Source: Streptomyces sp. NBC_01288
Lineage (GTDB): Bacteria; Actinomycetota; Actinomycetes; Streptomycetales; Streptomycetaceae
NCBI RefSeq assembly: GCF_035982055.1
Contig: NZ_CP108427.1
Coordinates: forward strand, 1,426,001 to 1,490,000
Length of the DNA stretch: 64,000 bases
Reading direction: 5' to 3'
Position 1 is the stretch's first letter. The number at the start of each line of letters is the position of its first letter. Both the position numbers and the translations under genes were made by a program. Below are positions 60,764 through 64,000 of the stretch, in pieces. The notes beneath the pieces are model-generated. The model was not told where the DNA came from and did no database searches. It saw nothing but the letters and a program-made list of their open reading frames with translations.

Positions 60764-61378
60764 TCAGGTGAGGCCGAGTGCCGGTAGCACCGCGGCCTCC
60801 ACGAATCTGACGAGGTAGTCGGGGTCGGCGTAACAGCCCTCCAGGACGGGGCGGGCCCGCAGGACGCCGAAGATCTGGGCGGGGACGTACGGCAGGGCCG
60901 GATGGTCCGCCGGGATCTCGCCGCGTTCCACACCGCGGCGCAGGATGTCCTCCAGCGCGGCGATCTCGGGATGGACGAGCGCCTCCCGTACCGCCTGGGC
61001 GAGTTCGCTGTCCTGGATGACGGCGTGGCCGAGCGCCGAGACGAGTTTCGTGTCCTTCGCCGACCAGGCACCCGCCGCCCGCGCGGCCTGGCGCAGGTCC
61101 TCCGCGAGCGATCCCGTGTCGATGCCGGTGAAGTGCACCCGGCGGTTGGCGCGCAGCGCGGCCGCGACGAACTGGGGCTTGGTCCCCCACTGCCGGTAGA
61201 GCGTGGACTTGCTGCACCGGGTGCTGCTGGCGACGCCCTCCATGCTGACGGAGTCGTACCCGCATTCCCGGATCTGTTCGAGCACGGCGTCGAAGAACTC
61301 CCGCTCACGCTCGGGCGTGATCTTGGAGCGGCGCGAGGCGGCGACCGTGTCCGGTGCGTCCTCAGCCTGCGACGTCAT
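60764..61378 (-). CDS. TetR family transcriptional regulator
   Basis: This 204-residue regulator has an N-terminal HTH (YDSVSMEGVASSTRCSKSTLYRQWG near residue 40) and a C-terminal helical ligand domain with EIAALEDILRRGVERGEIPAD. The divergent PAP2/DMT operon starts 223 bp away, and the space between holds a long inverted repeat. Self-repression and control of that operon are likely. The ligand is unknown. Confidence 0.87.
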   Translation of the reverse strand: MTSQAEDAPDTVAASRRSKITPEREREFFDAVLEQIRECGYDSVSMEGVASSTRCSKSTLYRQWGTKPQFVAAALRANRRVHFTGIDTGSLAEDLRQAARAAGAWSAKDTKLVSALGHAVIQDSELAQAVREALVHPEIAALEDILRRGVERGEIPADHPALPYVPAQIFGVLRARPVLEGCYADPDYLVRFVEAAVLPALGLT

Positions 61379-61441
61379 GGCTCGTCTCCTCGCTCGGTCC
61401 GCGGACCGGGGCCCGCTCTCCAGTGTGTCTCGTTTCGCTAT

Positions 61442-61507
61442 CGATACGCCAGTGTACCGGTACTCCGCCGTATCGGTACCCGCCCGTATCGGTACACTGG
61501 CGTATCG
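61442..61507. promoter_or_regulatory. Extended operator: 22-bp inverted repeats and multiple half sites
   Basis: The left arm 61442-61463 (starts CGATACGCCAGTG, ends TACCGGTAC) and right arm 61486-61507 (starts GTATCGGTAC, ends TGGCGTATCG) match at 21 of 22 positions as inverted repeats. The 22-bp spacer contains one more GTATCGGTAC (61470-61479), and GTACCGAT follows near 61518. The array lies in the divergent promoter region between the TetR and PAP2 genes. Confidence 0.7.
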
Positions 61508-61601
61508 GAACGAACTCGTACCGATGAGTTCGGGCCGCGAGCCGGGTCACAAGCCCTGCCTGCACCACCACACGCACCACCGTCAGCGAAGGGGCCGGGG
61601 G

Positions 61602-62396
61602 ATGAATGCCCGCACCGAGCCTGCAGAGAAGGGGACCAGCGCGATAGCGCGGCCCCCGCTCGTCCGTGAGCTCCTGCTCGTCGCAGGACTCTTCCTCGTC
61701 TACAAGTTCGGCCGCCAGCTGGCGACGGGCCACACCGGTGAGGCCCTGCACAACGCCCGCCACGTGTGGGACCTGGAACGGACCCTGCGTCTCCCGAACG
61801 AGGGCTCGGTGCAGTCGGTGCTGCTGCACAGCGACACCCTCGTGCACATCGCGAACACCTTCTACGCGACCGTCCACTTCCCGGCCACCGTCGCCTTCCT
61901 GGTCTGGCTGTACCTGCGGCGCCCCGCGCACTACGTCTGGGCCCGCCGAGTCCTGGCGACGGTCACCTCGGCCGCCCTGGTACTCCCCTTCGTGTTCCCC
62001 CTCGCACCCCCGCGCATGCTGGCCGCGACGGGCCTGGTCGACACCGCCAAGGTCTACGGCCCCTCCGTGTACGGCCCGCCGACCAGCGACCACCTCTCGA
62101 ACCAGTTCGCGGCGATGCCCTCGCTGCACTTCGGCTGGGCCCTGATGGTCGCGATCGGCCTGATCGTCGCGACCCGCTCGCGCTGGCGCTGGCTGTGGCT
62201 GCTGCATCCGCTGGTCACGCTGATGGTCATCATCGGCACGGCGAACCACTACTGGCTCGACGCGATCGTGGCCACCGCCATGCTCGGCATCGCCCTCGCG
62301 TTCATCCATCCCCCGCACCGCACGGCGACGACCGCCGGCCGCGGCCGGCCCCGACTCGCCGCAGAAGAGCCGGTTCTCGTCGGAGCCGGCCGATGA
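61602..62396 (+). CDS. PAP2 superfamily membrane phosphatase/phosphotransferase (AUR1-like)
   Basis: This 264-residue integral membrane protein has about six hydrophobic segments. Phosphatase motifs are MPSLHFGWALM near residue 172 and ANHYWLDAIVA near 216, the His/Asp pair of PAP2 enzymes. This subtype resembles inositol-phosphotransferase AUR1-like proteins and may act on a lipid-linked phosphate. The ATG at 61602 follows a G-rich ribosome site. Its stop overlaps the start of the DMT gene, and TetR operators precede it. Confidence 0.87.
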   Translation: MNARTEPAEKGTSAIARPPLVRELLLVAGLFLVYKFGRQLATGHTGEALHNARHVWDLERTLRLPNEGSVQSVLLHSDTLVHIANTFYATVHFPATVAFLVWLYLRRPAHYVWARRVLATVTSAALVLPFVFPLAPPRMLAATGLVDTAKVYGPSVYGPPTSDHLSNQFAAMPSLHFGWALMVAIGLIVATRSRWRWLWLLHPLVTLMVIIGTANHYWLDAIVATAMLGIALAFIHPPHRTATTAGRGRPRLAAEEPVLVGAGR

Positions 62397-63358
62397 ACGC
62401 CACCCTCGTCGCCGTCGTCCTGTCCCTGTTCTCGGCCGTCGCCTACGCGGCGGCGGCCGTGGCCCAGGAACGGCTGGCGTCCCGCAACTCCGACTCGGGC
62501 ATGCTGCGCCTGCTCGCCACCGGTTCGTGGTGGTGGACGGTCGTCCTGAACGCGTCGGCCGCCCTGCTGCACGTCGTGGCCCTCAAGTACGGCCCGCTTA
62601 CCGTCGTACAGCCGCTGGGAGCCCTCACCCTCGTCGCCGCCGTACCGATGGGCGCGCGGGTGGCCGGCCGTCGGGTCACCACGGTCGAGTGGCGGGGCAC
62701 CGCCCTCACCCTGCTCGGCCTGTCCGCCCTGCTGGTCACGGCATCCGGCCCGCAGCCCGACCAAGTCCTCACCGTTCCCCAGGCGTTGGCGGTCGCGGGC
62801 ACGACGTCCGCACTCATCGGCCTCCTGGCCCGACGCGGCGCGAAGCCCGGTCTACGGCATGCCTCGGCGTCCGGTGTCGCCTCGGGTGTGGCCTCCGCGC
62901 TCACGCAGACCGTGACGGTCGCGGCGACGGACCGTTCGGGTCCGCTGCTGAGCATGCAGGTGGTCGGAGTCGCCCTGCTGGTCGCGGTGTTCGCGGCGGG
63001 CGGGCTGCTGCTCTCGCAGACCGCCTACCGGGGCGGCCTCGGCGCCCCGCTCGCGGTGGTGACCCTGGCGAACCCCCTGGCAGCCGCCGCGATCGGCCTC
63101 GCGCTGCTCGGCGAACGCCTCCAGGGCGGCGCGGCCGGCATCCTCCTCGCCCTGGCGGGAGCCGGCATCGCATCCTGGGGCGTGGTCCTGCTGACCCGGG
63201 TGACACCCGCCGTACCGCTGCCGCACGAGTACGACGACCACGATCACCCCGTGGCCGCCGTCCTGGCGCTGGAGCCTCAATCGGCGTCCGCCGAACCGGC
63301 GTTGCTGCCCCGGCAGCCGGACCGGAAGTCCGCGCCGGGGCATCTCACCGCGCTCTGA
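62393..63358 (+). CDS. DMT superfamily (EamA-like) membrane transporter
   Basis: This 321-residue membrane protein has nine or ten hydrophobic helices and ends in a hydrophilic tail with a His/Asp-rich patch (HEYDDHDHP). It resembles drug/metabolite transporters, with internal repetition of two five-helix halves (LKYGPLTVVQPLGALTLV; GGLGAPLAVVTLANPLAAA). Its ATG overlaps the TGA of the PAP2 gene, so the two are coupled and share the TetR-controlled promoter. The substrate is unknown; a lipid-linked or phosphorylated compound would fit the partner enzyme. Confidence 0.82.
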   Translation: MNATLVAVVLSLFSAVAYAAAAVAQERLASRNSDSGMLRLLATGSWWWTVVLNASAALLHVVALKYGPLTVVQPLGALTLVAAVPMGARVAGRRVTTVEWRGTALTLLGLSALLVTASGPQPDQVLTVPQALAVAGTTSALIGLLARRGAKPGLRHASASGVASGVASALTQTVTVAATDRSGPLLSMQVVGVALLVAVFAAGGLLLSQTAYRGGLGAPLAVVTLANPLAAAAIGLALLGERLQGGAAGILLALAGAGIASWGVVLLTRVTPAVPLPHEYDDHDHPVAAVLALEPQSASAEPALLPRQPDRKSAPGHLTAL

Positions 63359-63364
63359 GAGGGA

Positions 63365-64000
63365 TCAGCCGAGGCCGCGCGAGTCCTGCTTGAGCGCGGT
63401 GTCGACGGTCAGGGCCGTCGCCACCACCAGGCTCAACAGGGGCTCGGGCAGCTGGTAGTGGATCTGCAGGACGTAGTTGTCCGCGGTGGTGAACATCGTC
63501 TTGGCGAGGCCTTCCCAGGTCTTGGTGATCCGGGCGACCTCGTTGTCCGCGTGGTCGACGATGGCGAAGTTCCAGGCCCGCCAGTTCTCCGCCTTGATCG
63601 CGCCTATCTGCCGGCCGTCCGCGTTCAGCGCGAAGTTGATCTTCCCGATCATGTTCTGCTGCACGATCTCGCCCACCGGCGAACCGTCCGGACGGGACAC
63701 GATCACCCTGGACTTCATGATCTTCGCCGGCCGGGTCAGCACCAACTGCGGTTGCCCGTACGCGTCCCGGATCTCCAGCCGGTGGGTCATGTACTGGTCG
63801 AGGCTGGAGACGAAACGCAGCGCCTTCTTCAGCGTGCTCTGGCCGACCTCGTCGACCGAGCCGATCACATTGCCGTTCTGATCCATGACCTTGTACTCGT
63901 TGGTCAGCTCGATCAGCTTGGCCTTCTGGTTCACCACGAGCACCGGCTCGGTGAACAGGCTGCCGCCGCCGGGGCCGCCCCCGGCGACCCCGGCCTGCTG
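63365..64000 (-). CDS. LURP-one-related/scramblase family protein (5' end outside window)
   Basis: The gene runs off the right edge; 211 codons are visible. The frame at the edge reads a Gly-rich, Gln-containing segment followed by SLFTEPVLVVNQKAKLIEL. The LURP-one/tubby-like beta-barrel follows, with MDQNGNVIGSVDEVGQS, NMIGKINFALNADGRQIGAI and NWRAWNFAIVDHADNEVARI. The last 30 residues form a hydrophobic helix typical of the family's C-terminus. The function is unknown; membrane association is suspected. Actinobacterial relatives often have a Gly/Gln-rich N-terminal extension. Confidence 0.8.
   Translation of the reverse strand, partial: QQAGVAGGGPGGGSLFTEPVLVVNQKAKLIELTNEYKVMDQNGNVIGSVDEVGQSTLKKALRFVSSLDQYMTHRLEIRDAYGQPQLVLTRPAKIMKSRVIVSRPDGSPVGEIVQQNMIGKINFALNADGRQIGAIKAENWRAWNFAIVDHADNEVARITKTWEGLAKTMFTTADNYVLQIHYQLPEPLLSLVVATALTVDTALKQDSRGLG

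Overview
The window looks like chromosomal DNA of a Streptomyces species or close relative. The sequence is very GC-rich, with strong third-position G/C bias in the genes and many GTG and TTG starts. It carries an SsgA-like sporulation protein, a WhiB-like protein, a LAL-type ATPase and a pcaIJFHGBL operon with a divergent MarR gene, a layout known from Streptomyces. About 60 protein genes are packed on both strands. I see no transposase, phage module, CRISPR array or rRNA.

Layout, left to right. 1-13 kb: a translation-type ABC-F protein, a D-amino-acid-oxidase-like flavoenzyme, two secreted peptidases (a CocE-type X-Pro peptidase and a short M1 aminopeptidase), an erythromycin-esterase-family enzyme facing a double-HTH MerR regulator, a PfkB kinase, a macro-domain protein and a second MerR gene. 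12.6-18 kb: a sugar catabolic locus (SDR, RbsC/RbsB/RbsA-type ABC transporter, IclR). 18-24.4 kb: a minus-strand acyl-CoA operon (alpha-methylacyl-CoA racemase type, thiolase, FadB-type protein, ThDP enzyme). 24.5-30.3 kb: mixed housekeeping genes, including endonuclease V, a Ycf48-like secreted protein, an SsgA-like protein and a PEP-mutase-family lyase, with a broken gene and a candidate structured RNA between them.

30.4-35.3 kb: a second ABC-F gene behind a long structured leader, a dimethylargininase and an acyl-ACP desaturase preceded by a tandem palindromic operator. 35.3-42.1 kb: three tRNA-like genes around a vWA/metallopeptidase plus MoxR pair, a leucine-rich-repeat protein, a zinc-ribbon SDR lacking its catalytic Tyr, and a WhiB-like gene. 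42-48.6 kb: a glyoxalase-type protein, LacI, an ornithine-cyclodeaminase-family gene, split LigD polymerase and ligase genes, and a DUF3048 lipoprotein. 48.7-55.8 kb: the protocatechuate branch of the beta-ketoadipate pathway, taking protocatechuate to succinyl-CoA and acetyl-CoA. 56-64 kb: a LAL-like ATPase without its HTH, a secreted-protein gene interrupted by UGA, a DUF2510 membrane protein, TetR with a PAP2/DMT membrane operon, and a LURP-one-related protein cut by the window edge.

The most notable non-coding signals are the ABC-F leader (three-codon uORF followed by an 11-bp long-range stem), the desaturase operator (three tandem 15-bp copies), the 22-bp inverted repeats at the TetR/PAP2 promoter, the palindrome covering the esterase RBS, four tandem 50-bp repeats inside 27-bp inverted repeats, and the atypical tRNA-like genes. 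All positions, starts and structures were read by eye. Residue positions are approximate, and no database search or folding program was run.
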